This document shows positions 4,837-14,390 of a stretch of DNA of 64,000 bases, in pieces. The stretch covers positions 18,533-82,532 of the forward strand of contig JAFWSJ010000002.1 in NCBI GenBank assembly GCA_017524405.1, written 5' to 3'. Origin of the DNA: Candidatus Saccharimonadota bacterium (GTDB taxonomy: Bacteria > Patescibacteriota > Saccharimonadia > Saccharimonadales > Saccharimonadaceae). Within the stretch, counting starts at the first letter, position 1. Each line of letters starts with the position of its first letter. Made by a program: the position numbers and the translations under genes. The notes under the pieces were generated by a model. The model made no database searches. It was not told the DNA's origin and saw only the letters and a program-made list of their open reading frames with translations.

Positions 4837-6616
4837 CGGCGGCAGAAAAAATCAGGCGGCAGAAAAGAGCAAAGATTTTGGCGCGTCGATTCGCAGGCTC
4901 TCGCGCGAGCTTCGCGGCGCGAAAATTCTCGTAATTCTCGCGATCGTTTTCTCAATTGGCGGCTCCGTATTTACGATTCTTGCACCAAACAAAATCGCGA
5001 CTTTGACCGACGAGATTAGCAAAGGACTCTTTGGTCCAATCGACATCAATGCAGTGTGGGCGGCGGCAATTTTCATGATTTTGCTCTATGGCGGCGCGGC
5101 GCTCTTCGAACTCGCAGAAGGCCTCACAATGGCGCAGGCTTCGAACGGTTTCGCAAAAGAACTCCGCCGTCGCATTTCGCGCAAAATCAATCGCTTGCCA
5201 CTCAAATTCTTCGACAATAATCAGACTGGTGATATTCTTTCGCGCGTCACGAACGATATCGACACGGTCGCGCAGAGTCTCGACAATTCCCTCGCGACTT
5301 TGACGAGCGAATCGTCCATCATGCTCGGCACAATTATCATGATGTTTATCACGAACTGGACAATGGCGCTCGTCGCAGTTGGCGCAAGCATTCTCGGTTT
5401 CATTGGCGTCGGCGCAATTCTCGGCAAATCACAGAAATATTTCGGCATGCGCCAAAAAGAACTCGGCAAACTCAACGCGCATATTGAAGAAATCTATTCG
5501 GGCCTGCTCGTCGTCAAAGCCTACAACGGCAAACGCGAGAGCGACAAAAAATTCGACCGGCTCAACAAGCGTGTCTACACGGCAAACTTGCGCAGTCAAT
5601 TCTTGTCCGGTATCATGCCGCCAATCATGATTTTTATCGGCAACCTCGGCTATGTCGCAGTCTGCGTCACGGGCGCATTACTCGTCACGAACAATGCCAT
5701 CACATTCGGCACAATCATGGCCTTTATCGTTTACGTCAGACTCTTCACTTCCCCACTTTCGCGTATTGCGCAATCAATGCCCAGCCTGCAGGCTGCGGCA
5801 GCCGCGAGCGACCGTGTATTTGATTTCCTAGACGAAGACGAGATGAGCGACCAAAAAGAAATCGAAACGCGCGTAGACAAAGACAAAATTCGCGGCGATA
5901 TCGAGTTCGATCACGTGCGCTTTGGCTACAACGAAGACAAAACCATCATTAACGATTTTTCGGCCGAGGCAAAGGCCGGACAGAAAATCGCAATCGTTGG
6001 CCCAACCGGCGCCGGCAAAACTACGATGGTCAATCTCCTCATGAAATTCTACGAATTGCAGGACGGCGACATTCGCATCGACGGAATTTCGACGCGCCGC
6101 ATGAAACGCGAAGACGTTCACTCGCTCTTCACGATGGTACTACAGGACACTTGGATGTTCGCCGGCACGCTGCGCGATAATATCGTCTACAACCGCAAGG
6201 GCGTGAGCGACGAAGAAATAATGAAAATTATGAAGACCGTCGGCCTTGAGCATTTCGTGAAGACTTTGCCGAAAGGTTTGTCGAGCGAAATAAGTGAGAG
6301 CGATTCGATTTCGGCTGGACAAAAGCAGCTCATCACGATCGCGCGCGGTATGGTCGAAGACGCACCGTTCCTCATCCTCGACGAAGCAACTTCGAATGTC
6401 GATACGCGCACGGAAGAGCTCGTCCAAAAAGCGATGGACAAACTCATGAAGGGCCGCACGTCATTCATCATCGCGCATAGACTTTCGACGATCAAAAATG
6501 CAGACCTCATTCTCGTCATGAATGAAGGCGACATTGTTGAGTCCGGTACGCACGACCAACTTATGAAACAAAAAGGCTTCTACGCCGAGCTGTATAACTC
6601 GCAATTTTCTCTGTAA
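4829..6616 (+). CDS. ABC exporter half-transporter with catalytic ATP site
   Basis: A 595-residue partner of the gene before it, overlapping it by 8 nt and preceded by AAGGAG 5 nt upstream. A six-helix membrane domain is followed by a nucleotide-binding domain with Walker A GPTGAGKTT (about 391), Walker B LILDE with the catalytic Glu (about 519) and an H-loop AHRLSTI (about 549). Its signature motif is altered to ISAGQ. This complements the degenerate Walker B and H-loop of the partner: the two defects face each other in one composite site, and the other site is fully canonical. The pair should form one membrane exporter with asymmetric ATP hydrolysis. Confidence 0.93.
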   Translation: MFNGGRKNQAAEKSKDFGASIRRLSRELRGAKILVILAIVFSIGGSVFTILAPNKIATLTDEISKGLFGPIDINAVWAAAIFMILLYGGAALFELAEGLTMAQASNGFAKELRRRISRKINRLPLKFFDNNQTGDILSRVTNDIDTVAQSLDNSLATLTSESSIMLGTIIMMFITNWTMALVAVGASILGFIGVGAILGKSQKYFGMRQKELGKLNAHIEEIYSGLLVVKAYNGKRESDKKFDRLNKRVYTANLRSQFLSGIMPPIMIFIGNLGYVAVCVTGALLVTNNAITFGTIMAFIVYVRLFTSPLSRIAQSMPSLQAAAAASDRVFDFLDEDEMSDQKEIETRVDKDKIRGDIEFDHVRFGYNEDKTIINDFSAEAKAGQKIAIVGPTGAGKTTMVNLLMKFYELQDGDIRIDGISTRRMKREDVHSLFTMVLQDTWMFAGTLRDNIVYNRKGVSDEEIMKIMKTVGLEHFVKTLPKGLSSEISESDSISAGQKQLITIARGMVEDAPFLILDEATSNVDTRTEELVQKAMDKLMKGRTSFIIAHRLSTIKNADLILVMNEGDIVESGTHDQLMKQKGFYAELYNSQFSL

Positions 6617-6634
6617 AATCCATTCCGCTAGTGC

Positions 6635-6640
6635 TATAAT
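6635..6640 (+). promoter_or_regulatory. Extended -10 of the glucan gene pair
   Basis: GTGCTATAAT ends 9 nt before ATG 6650, so the transcript starts within about 2 nt of the start codon. No convincing -35 box. Confidence 0.65.
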
Positions 6641-6649
6641 ATTAGGGAC

Positions 6650-7870
6650 ATGAAAATTTTGATGCTGGGCTGGGAGCTACCCCCTCACAACAGTGGCGGC
6701 CTCGGAGTAGCTTGTCTGAATCTTTCAAAATCCTTAGCCAAAATGGGTGCGGATATTGATTTTGTAGTCCCGTACGAAGCCGAGCATCACTTGGAATATA
6801 TGAATGTTTTGTCTGCCTGCGAAATCGATCCATTGATTCGCTATGGCGGCGCTTATGAATCGAAAGAAATCGAAAAGAAGAAATTCCATCAAGCCAAAAC
6901 GCAGCAGAATTTGTCGATTCGCGACATTCAGAAAAGCTACTGCGATTTTGTGAACAAATATCTCATGGATCACAAGCCGGAAGTTGTGCACGCGCATGAC
7001 TGGCTGACATACGAAGCTGGTATTCTCGCGAAAAAGAACTTCGGCATTCCACTCGTCGCGCATGTCCACGCGACCGAATTCGATCGTGGCGGTCCGGACG
7101 GCGGCAATCCGCTCATCCGCCAAATCGAATACGAAGGTCTCGTTTGGGCAGATAAAATTATCGCCGTGAGCCACGCGACGAAAGACATGATTGTTGCGCA
7201 TTACGGAATTCCGGCAGATAAAATCGACGTCGCCTACAATGGCTTCGACGTGCCAGACGATGACAGCTACCGTTTCGACGGTTCGAGCTACCAATATCTC
7301 GAAAACTTGAAGAAAAAAGGCTATACGATTGTTTCGACGGTTGGTCGTTTCACGTTGCAGAAAGGTCTCTTCCATCTCATGCGCGCCGCAGCACGTGCGA
7401 TCAGTATCCATCCGAAAATGGTTTTCCTTTTTGCGGGCGACGGCGAACAAAAGGAACAGCTCATGCGCATGAGCGCAGACCTCGGCATCGCGAAGAATGT
7501 GATTTTCACTGGTTTCATTCGCGGCAAACAACTACGCGACATTTACAGCATCTCTGACATCTTCGTAATGTCTTCTGTTTCTGAACCATTCGGCCTCACC
7601 GCGCTCGAAGCAGCGCACCACGGCAACGCTCTTATCGTAACGAAGCAGTCCGGTGTCGGCGAAGTGCTGAATTCGATCGTGCGTTACGATTTCTGGGACG
7701 AAGACAAGCTTGCAAGTGCATTAGTGAACATTGCTGAAAGCCCTGCTCTCGAGGATTCCTTACGAGACGGCATCAAGCACGAATACGCGCGCATCTCTTG
7801 GGACGATGTTGCAGAAAAGTGCGTAGAAGTGTATGATGAAGTAAGGAAACATAAGAGGAATTGCTTCTAA
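6650..7870 (+). CDS. GT4-family glycosyltransferase (glycogen/starch-synthase-like)
   Basis: A 406-residue GT-B enzyme. The N-terminal domain opens with WELPPHNSGGLGVA, the Gly-rich loop seen in starch/glycogen synthase-like GT4 and GT5 enzymes, and HAHDW lies near residue 118. The C-terminal domain carries a GRFTLQKGL nucleotide-sugar-binding segment and the E-x7-E motif EPFGLTALE (about 312-320). The next gene is a GH57 enzyme, a pairing that fits synthesis or remodelling of an alpha-1,4-glucan in the cytosol. UDP- or ADP-glucose is a likely donor, by inference. A trehalose or sucrose-phosphate-synthase-like role is a weaker alternative. The mRNA is probably leaderless. Confidence 0.8.
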   Translation: MKILMLGWELPPHNSGGLGVACLNLSKSLAKMGADIDFVVPYEAEHHLEYMNVLSACEIDPLIRYGGAYESKEIEKKKFHQAKTQQNLSIRDIQKSYCDFVNKYLMDHKPEVVHAHDWLTYEAGILAKKNFGIPLVAHVHATEFDRGGPDGGNPLIRQIEYEGLVWADKIIAVSHATKDMIVAHYGIPADKIDVAYNGFDVPDDDSYRFDGSSYQYLENLKKKGYTIVSTVGRFTLQKGLFHLMRAAARAISIHPKMVFLFAGDGEQKEQLMRMSADLGIAKNVIFTGFIRGKQLRDIYSISDIFVMSSVSEPFGLTALEAAHHGNALIVTKQSGVGEVLNSIVRYDFWDEDKLASALVNIAESPALEDSLRDGIKHEYARISWDDVAEKCVEVYDEVRKHKRNCF

Positions 7871-7905
7871 TTCTTCTTTAAAATAAGAGAGGTATTTTCA
7901 GTTTA

Positions 7906-9120
7906 ATGCGGTCATTTGTCCTGTATTTCCATATGCATCAACCGTGGCGCCTAAAGCACTACAATATTTTTTCTGTCGACCACGATCATGACTATTGGAC
8001 CGAGAAGGATTGGTATGCCGGCACGAACAACGAACGCATTTTCAAGAAGGTCGCGGACAAGTCCTACCGTCCGATGCTAAAGTTGCTCGAAAAATGCATC
8101 AAGAAATACCCTGGTTTTAAGTTCTCGCTTTCGATTACTGGCACTTTCCTTGACCAGGCCGAGAAATGGGCGCCAGACGTCATTGAGACTTTGCAGCGCC
8201 TCACGAAGACTGGCCGCGTCGAAATTGTGGCAGAGACTTATTACCATTCGCTCGCGTTCTTCTACGACCGCGAAGAGTTCGAGGCGCAAGTCAAGCAGCA
8301 TCAGGAGCGCATCCACAAGCTCTTCGGTGTCCGCTCGCAAGTTTATCGTAATACCGAGCTTTCATATAATAACGACCTCGCGAAGTGGGCCGAAGAATTT
8401 GGCTTCAAAGGCATCCTCGCAGAAGGTTGGGACAAGATTCTCGAATGGCGCAGTCCAAACTTTGTTTATCGTCCGAGCGGCTGCAAGAAATTGAAACTCC
8501 TCATGAAGAATTACCGCCTGTCTGACGACATTGCATTCCGCTTCTCGGATAAGCATTGGAAAGAATGGCCGCTCACGGTCGACAAGTACATGAAGTGGGT
8601 CGAGACCGACACTTTGCGCGGACCGCTCATCAATCTCTTCATGGACTTCGAAACTTTCGGCGAAAACATTTGGGAAGACACCGGCATTTTCAAATTCTTC
8701 GAATGCCTCGTCGACCAATGGAGCAAAGACAGAGATAATAATTTCATGACCGTCAGCGAAGCCTGCGACAGCGCGGAACCGACGGCAGAGATTTCGATGC
8801 CATGGACGGTGACTTGGGCTGATACTGAGCGCGATTTGTCGGCATGGCTCGGCAACTCGATGCAGCACGAAGCGATGAAAGCCGTTTATGAATTGAAACC
8901 AGAAGTTCTATCGACTGGCGATCGCAAGCTCATCGAAGACTGGCGCAGGCTGCAGACTTCCGATCATCCATATTACATGTGCACAAAATACTTCAACGAC
9001 GGAGACGTGCATGCCTATTTCTCGCCGTACGATTCACCATACGACGCATTCCTTTACTACATGAATTCCCTTCGCGATATACGCGGCCGCCTCGACGGTA
9101 TCACAAGAGCAAAGAAATAA
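7906..9120 (+). CDS. Glycoside hydrolase family 57 (alpha-amylase-like)
   Basis: A 404-residue cytosolic enzyme without a signal peptide. It has the GH57 signature HQP at residues 11-13, a candidate nucleophile Glu in LAEGW (about 173) and the acid/base motif MDFETFGEN (Asp about 247). The length matches the short alpha-amylase-like GH57 group. It follows the GT4 gene by 35 nt with GAGAGG as ribosome binding site, so the two are probably co-transcribed and act on the same alpha-glucan. Branching enzyme or 4-alpha-glucanotransferase activity is also possible within GH57. Confidence 0.85.
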   Translation: MRSFVLYFHMHQPWRLKHYNIFSVDHDHDYWTEKDWYAGTNNERIFKKVADKSYRPMLKLLEKCIKKYPGFKFSLSITGTFLDQAEKWAPDVIETLQRLTKTGRVEIVAETYYHSLAFFYDREEFEAQVKQHQERIHKLFGVRSQVYRNTELSYNNDLAKWAEEFGFKGILAEGWDKILEWRSPNFVYRPSGCKKLKLLMKNYRLSDDIAFRFSDKHWKEWPLTVDKYMKWVETDTLRGPLINLFMDFETFGENIWEDTGIFKFFECLVDQWSKDRDNNFMTVSEACDSAEPTAEISMPWTVTWADTERDLSAWLGNSMQHEAMKAVYELKPEVLSTGDRKLIEDWRRLQTSDHPYYMCTKYFNDGDVHAYFSPYDSPYDAFLYYMNSLRDIRGRLDGITRAKK

Positions 9121-10923
9121 TTAGAACTCAACGATATACGGATTCTGCGCCGTGCCTTCGCCTTTAATCCCAACCTTCGCGCCAGCTTTCAGTGAAACGG
9201 ACGGGCGGAAGCTACTGATATCATTCGCGATTGCGCGCGTAAACATATAAGATGTCCCAACGACATGATAATCCGTACGCTGCTGGCTAGAAGCATTTGG
9301 CGTCATTGTCCAGTCGTAGCCACCACCAGCAAGATAAGTAGTGTCATAATAAGCATTTCTCATGCCGGCCATAGTGTACTCGTCGGCGGTAAGAAGGCCG
9401 ACTTTATATCCGAGGCTACCGTTGCCATTGGCAGTGTCGCTCTTCGTGAACGCATCGCGTTTTAGTGGGCAATCAAGGCTCGGCGAGCTGAGGTGAGTGG
9501 TCGTCAATGTCCTATCATTACAGAAGATGGCATCTTCTAGTTCGTTTTCGCGATCGTCTAGACCAGAATTGACAAACCACGTTTCGATAACGGTCTTCGC
9601 GATAGAGTCGTAAGTGTTTTGGTAGGAGGCCTCTTTGAGCTCGTCAATATTGTCGTAACCGCCAAGTGGATAGTACTTGAAATAGTTCAGGTACGGAGTG
9701 TAATACCCAATATAATAGCCAATCTCCGAGGCATCACAAGAGGTCCTAGCATTCGTGCAAAAATAGAAGTAACCGTCATAAATATCCGACCGAATATCCT
9801 CAAATATGCCAGATATTGAGTGCCCCTCGCTAATATCAAGCGTATAAGTGTCGCCATCCCTAATGACGTTACTAGAGAACGTATATGGCACATTTTCTAT
9901 GTCGTGTTTTTCGCCATATACTTTTTCGCCGTGCATGTAGCCGAGGTCGGCATACGTATATTCGCCGCTGTGGTCCTGGTCGTAGTAATTGATTGGGAAC
10001 ATATTGGAACTATAAGTCCCGTGATACACGGTGTAGCTGCCGGATATGACCGGTCGATTAAACTCGTTCGGGCATTGCTGCGTACCATTTACATTAGTTG
10101 GGGTGCCATAGTATGCTAATTTTACGCCGCCAGAGTAAGTCGTGCGAACCATTTTCCAACAGAAGTCAGCCCAAATAACATAGTTATCTGGAACTTCGCC
10201 GCGGAAATATGAGACGGTCTGACCTTTTTCAGTATATTCATTCACGCCGTTACAGTTCGAGATATTCGGATTGTCGTCAACTTTTGAGCCGCGACTCCAG
10301 TCCGGGTCGCATCGCTTAGCTTTCGAAGCAATCATGTCATGAAGGTCTGACTTTGCATCCTTGTGCTCGGCCTCAACGGTCTGGGCAACCATTTTGAGAT
10401 TGTAGCGCTTGCCAGCATACGCCTTGTCCGCGCCAGAATCGTAGTCTAGATTCGCATCGCAGTTCAGAGTGACGCCAGAAATCAAGGAAGTCGTAGTTTC
10501 ACCTGGCGCTAAATCATTTTCATAGTAATAATACAGGCCGTCTTTGACCCAGCCAGAGTTTTCGGTATAGTTAATCAGTGCCATCGTGAGGCCGGAATTA
10601 GCAGAAACGAGTGGCATTTCTCTATCGCTAGAATCGAGCCATTGCTCCTCAAGTCGTACGCGAACGGAAACTGGCCCGGACGAGCTCGAGTCGTTCGTTA
10701 CAGTCAGGGTTTTGTCAATGGTTTGACAGGTAATCCAATTCGTTGGCGCTTCAAAGTCCTCGGTATAGAGCGTCTTATACGCCGCGACGTTAAATTGGTT
10801 CATCATCACTGAGCCGTCTCGGCTTAAGGCGACGGTCATGCCCACTACGCCAAGCAAAACCGCGGGAACAATAATAGCAGGAATGCTTTTCGCCTTGAAT
10901 CGAAAATGGTTTTTGTTTTTCAT
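9121..10923 (-). CDS. Surface protein, 600 aa, member of a three-gene paralogous family
   Basis: The N-terminus has a basic stretch and one hydrophobic segment (about 14-33). A module ending in VSVRVRLEEQW follows, recalling the TasA/camelysin-like start of SipW-type exported proteins. A central segment carries FCWKMVRTTYSGGVK, and the last residues are GTAQNPYIVEF. The same three landmarks recur at 21739-23631 and 29234-31108. Several Cys in the middle suggest disulfides outside the cell. Function unknown; a fibre or matrix protein is a guess. Its promoter reads TTGACA-18 nt-TAAAAT upstream of ATG 10923, with AAGG as ribosome binding site. The stop codon directly abuts the convergent GH57 gene with no terminator between them. 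Confidence 0.7.
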   Translation of the reverse strand: MKNKNHFRFKAKSIPAIIVPAVLLGVVGMTVALSRDGSVMMNQFNVAAYKTLYTEDFEAPTNWITCQTIDKTLTVTNDSSSSGPVSVRVRLEEQWLDSSDREMPLVSANSGLTMALINYTENSGWVKDGLYYYYENDLAPGETTTSLISGVTLNCDANLDYDSGADKAYAGKRYNLKMVAQTVEAEHKDAKSDLHDMIASKAKRCDPDWSRGSKVDDNPNISNCNGVNEYTEKGQTVSYFRGEVPDNYVIWADFCWKMVRTTYSGGVKLAYYGTPTNVNGTQQCPNEFNRPVISGSYTVYHGTYSSNMFPINYYDQDHSGEYTYADLGYMHGEKVYGEKHDIENVPYTFSSNVIRDGDTYTLDISEGHSISGIFEDIRSDIYDGYFYFCTNARTSCDASEIGYYIGYYTPYLNYFKYYPLGGYDNIDELKEASYQNTYDSIAKTVIETWFVNSGLDDRENELEDAIFCNDRTLTTTHLSSPSLDCPLKRDAFTKSDTANGNGSLGYKVGLLTADEYTMAGMRNAYYDTTYLAGGGYDWTMTPNASSQQRTDYHVVGTSYMFTRAIANDISSFRPSVSLKAGAKVGIKGEGTAQNPYIVEF

Positions 10924-10987
10924 TTTTGACCTTTTTATAAACCAGTTATGGTTATTTTAACAGATACGGGCGGTTTTTGTCAAGGTG

Positions 10988-11758
10988 TTACGCGAGCTTA
11001 GCTAAGCACTCTGCAGTCAAAACAATATCTTCGACGGTTGAGCCACGCGAAAGATCGGAGACTGGTTTTTTGAAGCCGAGAAGGATTGGACCAGCAATAT
11101 GAGCACCAGCAAACTGCTCGAGGGATTTGGCAAGGATATTCCCTGCGTTGATGTCTGGAACGATCAAAACATTTGCCTGGCCAGCAACTGGTGAGCCGCC
11201 ATGGGCAGCAGATTTCTTTTCGCCGATGCGCGCATTCACGGCAGCGTCAAGCTGCATCTCGCCATCAACGACGATGTCTGGGCGCTTAGCACGAACACTG
11301 TCCAGGGCCTCATGAATTTTATCGAGCGACGGATCGTTTGTGCCCGAACCGAAAGTCGAGAAGCTAAGCATCGCAACGCGCGGTTCGTCGTCAAGAATCT
11401 TTGCGGCAGCATCATTCACGAGCTCCACGATTTCGGCTAGTTGAACAGCAGTTGGGTTTTTGCAAGTAGCGCAATCCGAAAGAATGTAGCGGCGGCCGTC
11501 CGGCAAGTAGGCGACGCAAATACTAGTGAAAACATGGTAGCCATCAAGCATGCCGAACACTTCGCGCACGCCAAGAATTACATCGCGCGTCGAGAAGTCG
11601 ATGCCGGCAATAACCGCATCCGCTTCGCCATTCTGCACTTTCTGCGCAGCAGCAATCATGTCGCTCGCTTCGAGAATCGGTTCGACGGTGCCTGCCATTT
11701 TTGCGGCAGCAGCTTGGATATACTCATTATTAGCTTCAGGAAAAACAATCTTCTTCAT
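10988..11758 (-). CDS. pta: Phosphate acetyltransferase, short form
   Basis: Converts acetyl-CoA and phosphate to acetyl phosphate and CoA, normally with acetate kinase (not in this window). The C-terminal two thirds match the PTA_PTB family: GSGTNDPS, DGEMQLDAAV and PDINAGNILAKS. At 256 residues it is about 60-70 shorter than usual, mostly between the start KKIVFPEANN and the ADAVIAG segment. I choose ATG 11758 over the in-frame codon at 11797: TATAAT lies 6 nt before 11758 and overlaps the stop of the upstream gene, so the mRNA is probably leaderless. Activity is likely but not certain given the deletion. Confidence 0.85.
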   Translation of the reverse strand: MKKIVFPEANNEYIQAAAAKMAGTVEPILEASDMIAAAQKVQNGEADAVIAGIDFSTRDVILGVREVFGMLDGYHVFTSICVAYLPDGRRYILSDCATCKNPTAVQLAEIVELVNDAAAKILDDEPRVAMLSFSTFGSGTNDPSLDKIHEALDSVRAKRPDIVVDGEMQLDAAVNARIGEKKSAAHGGSPVAGQANVLIVPDINAGNILAKSLEQFAGAHIAGPILLGFKKPVSDLSRGSTVEDIVLTAECLAKLA

Positions 11759-11765
11759 ACTCTCA

Positions 11766-12473
11766 TTATATACCGCGGAGAGTATCGATGAGTTCACTTG
11801 TGTTTAATTCCTTCGAGAAGTCGAGACCGAGCGACTTGAATTGCTCTTCGTAGCGTTCCTTCAGACCATTCAATTCGCCAATCTTATCGTCGAACACACT
11901 GTCTGGACAAACCGAAATGCAGGTTGCGGCCGTGTCGACAATTTCGCGCGCATCTTTTGCGAAGTTGCTCAGGTTCTCGCGGACATCTTTGAAATCTTCG
12001 AGCTCAATTTTCTCGAGCGCTAGGCCAAGATCCTCGAGCGTGTGAGATACGCGATAGAGACCGGCCGCGTCGACTTCTGCGCCGCCAAGATTATGGAGCT
12101 CAGACGTTACCGCCGTGAGCGCCGCGCGGAGTTCGAGTAAAATGTCGATTTTTTCGGAGTTGTCGCGGAGCGCATCGCGATAATTTTCAAGCGACTGCAA
12201 AACATCAGAACGATGATTCTTCATATAATCGTTGCGGCGGTATTCGCTCAAAGTCTGGTCGAAGCGAGAAACGCCTTCGGAGTATAGAGTCTTGTTCCCG
12301 CTCGTGAAGGAAGCCGAGATTAGGCCAAGCTCGACCGAAATTGTCTCGGACTGCTCGCGCGCCTCAGCAAAATCATGATGATCTTTGGCGAAGAACAACA
12401 AGAACACTTCCGCACCTGCGAGAATCGGCGCAATCGTAAAGGCGATGGTTGCTATAATGCGCTGGCGTTTCAT
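11766..12473 (-). CDS. Hypothetical membrane-anchored coiled-coil protein, 235 aa
   Basis: Function not recognised. One N-terminal hydrophobic segment (about 7-29) is followed by about 200 charged, Leu- and Glu-rich residues with heptad-like spacing, so a membrane-tethered helical domain is likely. It has two Cys near residue 190. It overlaps the upstream acyltransferase gene by 4 nt (ATGA), so the two are translationally coupled. That suggests a helper role in envelope modification, by context only. Confidence 0.65.
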   Translation of the reverse strand: MKRQRIIATIAFTIAPILAGAEVFLLFFAKDHHDFAEAREQSETISVELGLISASFTSGNKTLYSEGVSRFDQTLSEYRRNDYMKNHRSDVLQSLENYRDALRDNSEKIDILLELRAALTAVTSELHNLGGAEVDAAGLYRVSHTLEDLGLALEKIELEDFKDVRENLSNFAKDAREIVDTAATCISVCPDSVFDDKIGELNGLKERYEEQFKSLGLDFSKELNTSELIDTLRGI

Positions 12474-14320
12474 TTGCGAACTCCTTTCAAGACATTATTC
12501 AGCATGTTCGCATAGGTCGTACGGCCTTCCGGGTTGAGGTGGATATGGTCGGCATACATGAGCGACCAGTTATTGTGCGCGATTGACCACCAGTCGGCAA
12601 GATAAACATTCTGATGCGAATCGGCGAAGGCCTTCAAGGCGGCGTTCTGTTTTTCGCGCGGCTGGAGCGGACCGGCATAGGCGGTAATGAGCACGAAATT
12701 ATGGTCATGCCCTGCGACGTTTACGATGTCGCGCAAAGTCAGTTCGGTGATATTGCGCTCATTCGTGGCGAGACTAATCACAATGGTTTTTGCGAGGCGA
12801 CCGCTTGCAGCATAGCCCGCAATAAGACCGGTAGCGGTCTCGATACCGCGCGACTCTTTGGCGTCAACATACGATTTCGAAATCGTCGATTCGATAGCGG
12901 TTTTAGCGCCGAGCGTGACGGAGTCCCCGATTACTAATACGTCGGCATCGTTCGCAGACGTAACGGTCACAACAGAATTCGGATCGATTTCCGGCTTCGT
13001 GGTTTTTGCGAGTTCAAATTTTTCTGAAAGAGTCTTCGTTGTTTGCTCGAGGAGCTGAGAGGCTTTTAAGTAATCCGTATTTTCCGATGCGGTCGAAATA
13101 ACGGATTCAGTTTTTTGGTCAGCGTTCTGGCTGAGCTGTTCCGCAATGCTCGAAACGCGCGGCGCACGGACGAGCGTGATAGTCGAGGTCGCGACGAGCG
13201 CGAGTGCGGCGACCGCATAGCCGATGCGCACTGCGAGCGGTTGGCGCTTAATCTTGCGACGTAGGTTTTTGATGCGTAGAACGTTATAAATAACCGACGC
13301 GAGAATAATACTTAGGCCGACATTAACGACAGCATAGCCCCACTCCTCGGTATCTGGCGTGAGAATTTGCGGCAAAAGAATATAGAGCGGCCAGTGAAAG
13401 AGATAAATACCATAGGCGAGGCTGCCAGTGCTTTCGATAATGCGAACGAGGTTATTGGTTTTATGGCGTTCGCGAATATTGCGCTGCAACTTAATAACGC
13501 AAGCAATAATAATGAGCGTCACAATCGTGACGGCATGCAAGCCGAGCATGAATGTAAGCGGATTGTCATAATGAAGGACGAACGAAAGCGCGAGAACAAC
13601 GCCGAGGCTTGCGAACATCGCGATTGCCGCAAGGCGCTTGGTCGTGCGCGGCGGACGCGGGAAAAGTTGGCTAAAGACCGCAAAGGCGGCACCGAAGCAG
13701 AAAGCGGTCATGTGCGAATCGAGCGCGAAGTAGGCGCGATCCGGCATGCCAAAAATCCCGCCGTAGAAGAACATCAGAATCCAGGAAATAATGCCGAGCA
13801 CGATCATCGAAACGCCGAAAGTCTTCAGGGCTTTCTTGCGATTCTTGATGAGCGCGAGAAAGAGCTTCATGACGAGCGGAACGATGAGGTAGAATTGGAA
13901 AATTAGCGCGAGAAACCAAGTGTGCTCGAACACATTTGGAAGATACGAGTTTTCGTATGCGCCGCCCGAAAACAGCTCAAAGAAATTCGTCGTGAAAGTC
14001 AGGGCGCCGAGGGTATTCGTGCGTGCGCCAGTCATAATATCTGGATTCACCATGAGCCCAAAAGCGAGCGTCAAAAGGACACAAAAAAGTAAGGTCGGAT
14101 ACAAACGTTTCAAACGACCGAGGATGAAGGCGCCGTATTTAAACCCACCTTCAGACAGGACATTTTGGACCAACTTGCCGGCAATAAGAAAACCGGATAG
14201 ACAGAAGAAAATTTCAACCGCAATGAAGCCGCCTGGAAGAATATTTCGGAAAAGATGATAAACAACAATCAGCGCGATTGCAAAAAATCTGAGCGAATTG
14301 ATGCCTACCAACTTCTTCAT
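12470..14320 (-). CDS. OatA-like O-acyltransferase (AT3 membrane domain plus SGNH hydrolase)
   Basis: A 616-residue fusion: an N-terminal acyltransferase-3 domain of about ten helices (about 1-370) and an extracytoplasmic SGNH domain (about 455-616). The SGNH nucleophile motif GDSVTLGA lies near 464 and the Asp/His motif DHIHLNPEG near 590. This architecture is that of OatA/PatB-type enzymes, which move acetyl groups across the membrane onto peptidoglycan or another surface glycan and so confer lysozyme resistance. The exact acceptor here is unknown. The start is fixed by TATGAT 8 nt upstream (leaderless). It is the first gene of a two-gene operon and diverges from sbcB. Confidence 0.85.
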   Translation of the reverse strand: MKKLVGINSLRFFAIALIVVYHLFRNILPGGFIAVEIFFCLSGFLIAGKLVQNVLSEGGFKYGAFILGRLKRLYPTLLFCVLLTLAFGLMVNPDIMTGARTNTLGALTFTTNFFELFSGGAYENSYLPNVFEHTWFLALIFQFYLIVPLVMKLFLALIKNRKKALKTFGVSMIVLGIISWILMFFYGGIFGMPDRAYFALDSHMTAFCFGAAFAVFSQLFPRPPRTTKRLAAIAMFASLGVVLALSFVLHYDNPLTFMLGLHAVTIVTLIIIACVIKLQRNIRERHKTNNLVRIIESTGSLAYGIYLFHWPLYILLPQILTPDTEEWGYAVVNVGLSIILASVIYNVLRIKNLRRKIKRQPLAVRIGYAVAALALVATSTITLVRAPRVSSIAEQLSQNADQKTESVISTASENTDYLKASQLLEQTTKTLSEKFELAKTTKPEIDPNSVVTVTSANDADVLVIGDSVTLGAKTAIESTISKSYVDAKESRGIETATGLIAGYAASGRLAKTIVISLATNERNITELTLRDIVNVAGHDHNFVLITAYAGPLQPREKQNAALKAFADSHQNVYLADWWSIAHNNWSLMYADHIHLNPEGRTTYANMLNNVLKGVRK

Positions 14321-14378
14321 ACTTTTTTATCATAGCAAGATTAATAACAGATTAAAAACTTGAGCGCAATAGAGATGA

Positions 14379-14384
14379 TACAAT
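14379..14384 (+). promoter_or_regulatory. -10 box of sbcB (leaderless)
   Basis: TACAAT, preceded by TGA (extended -10), ends 6 nt before ATG 14391. The divergent oatA-like gene has TATGAT at 14329-14334 on the other strand. Confidence 0.65.
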
Positions 14385-14390
14385 AGTTTT

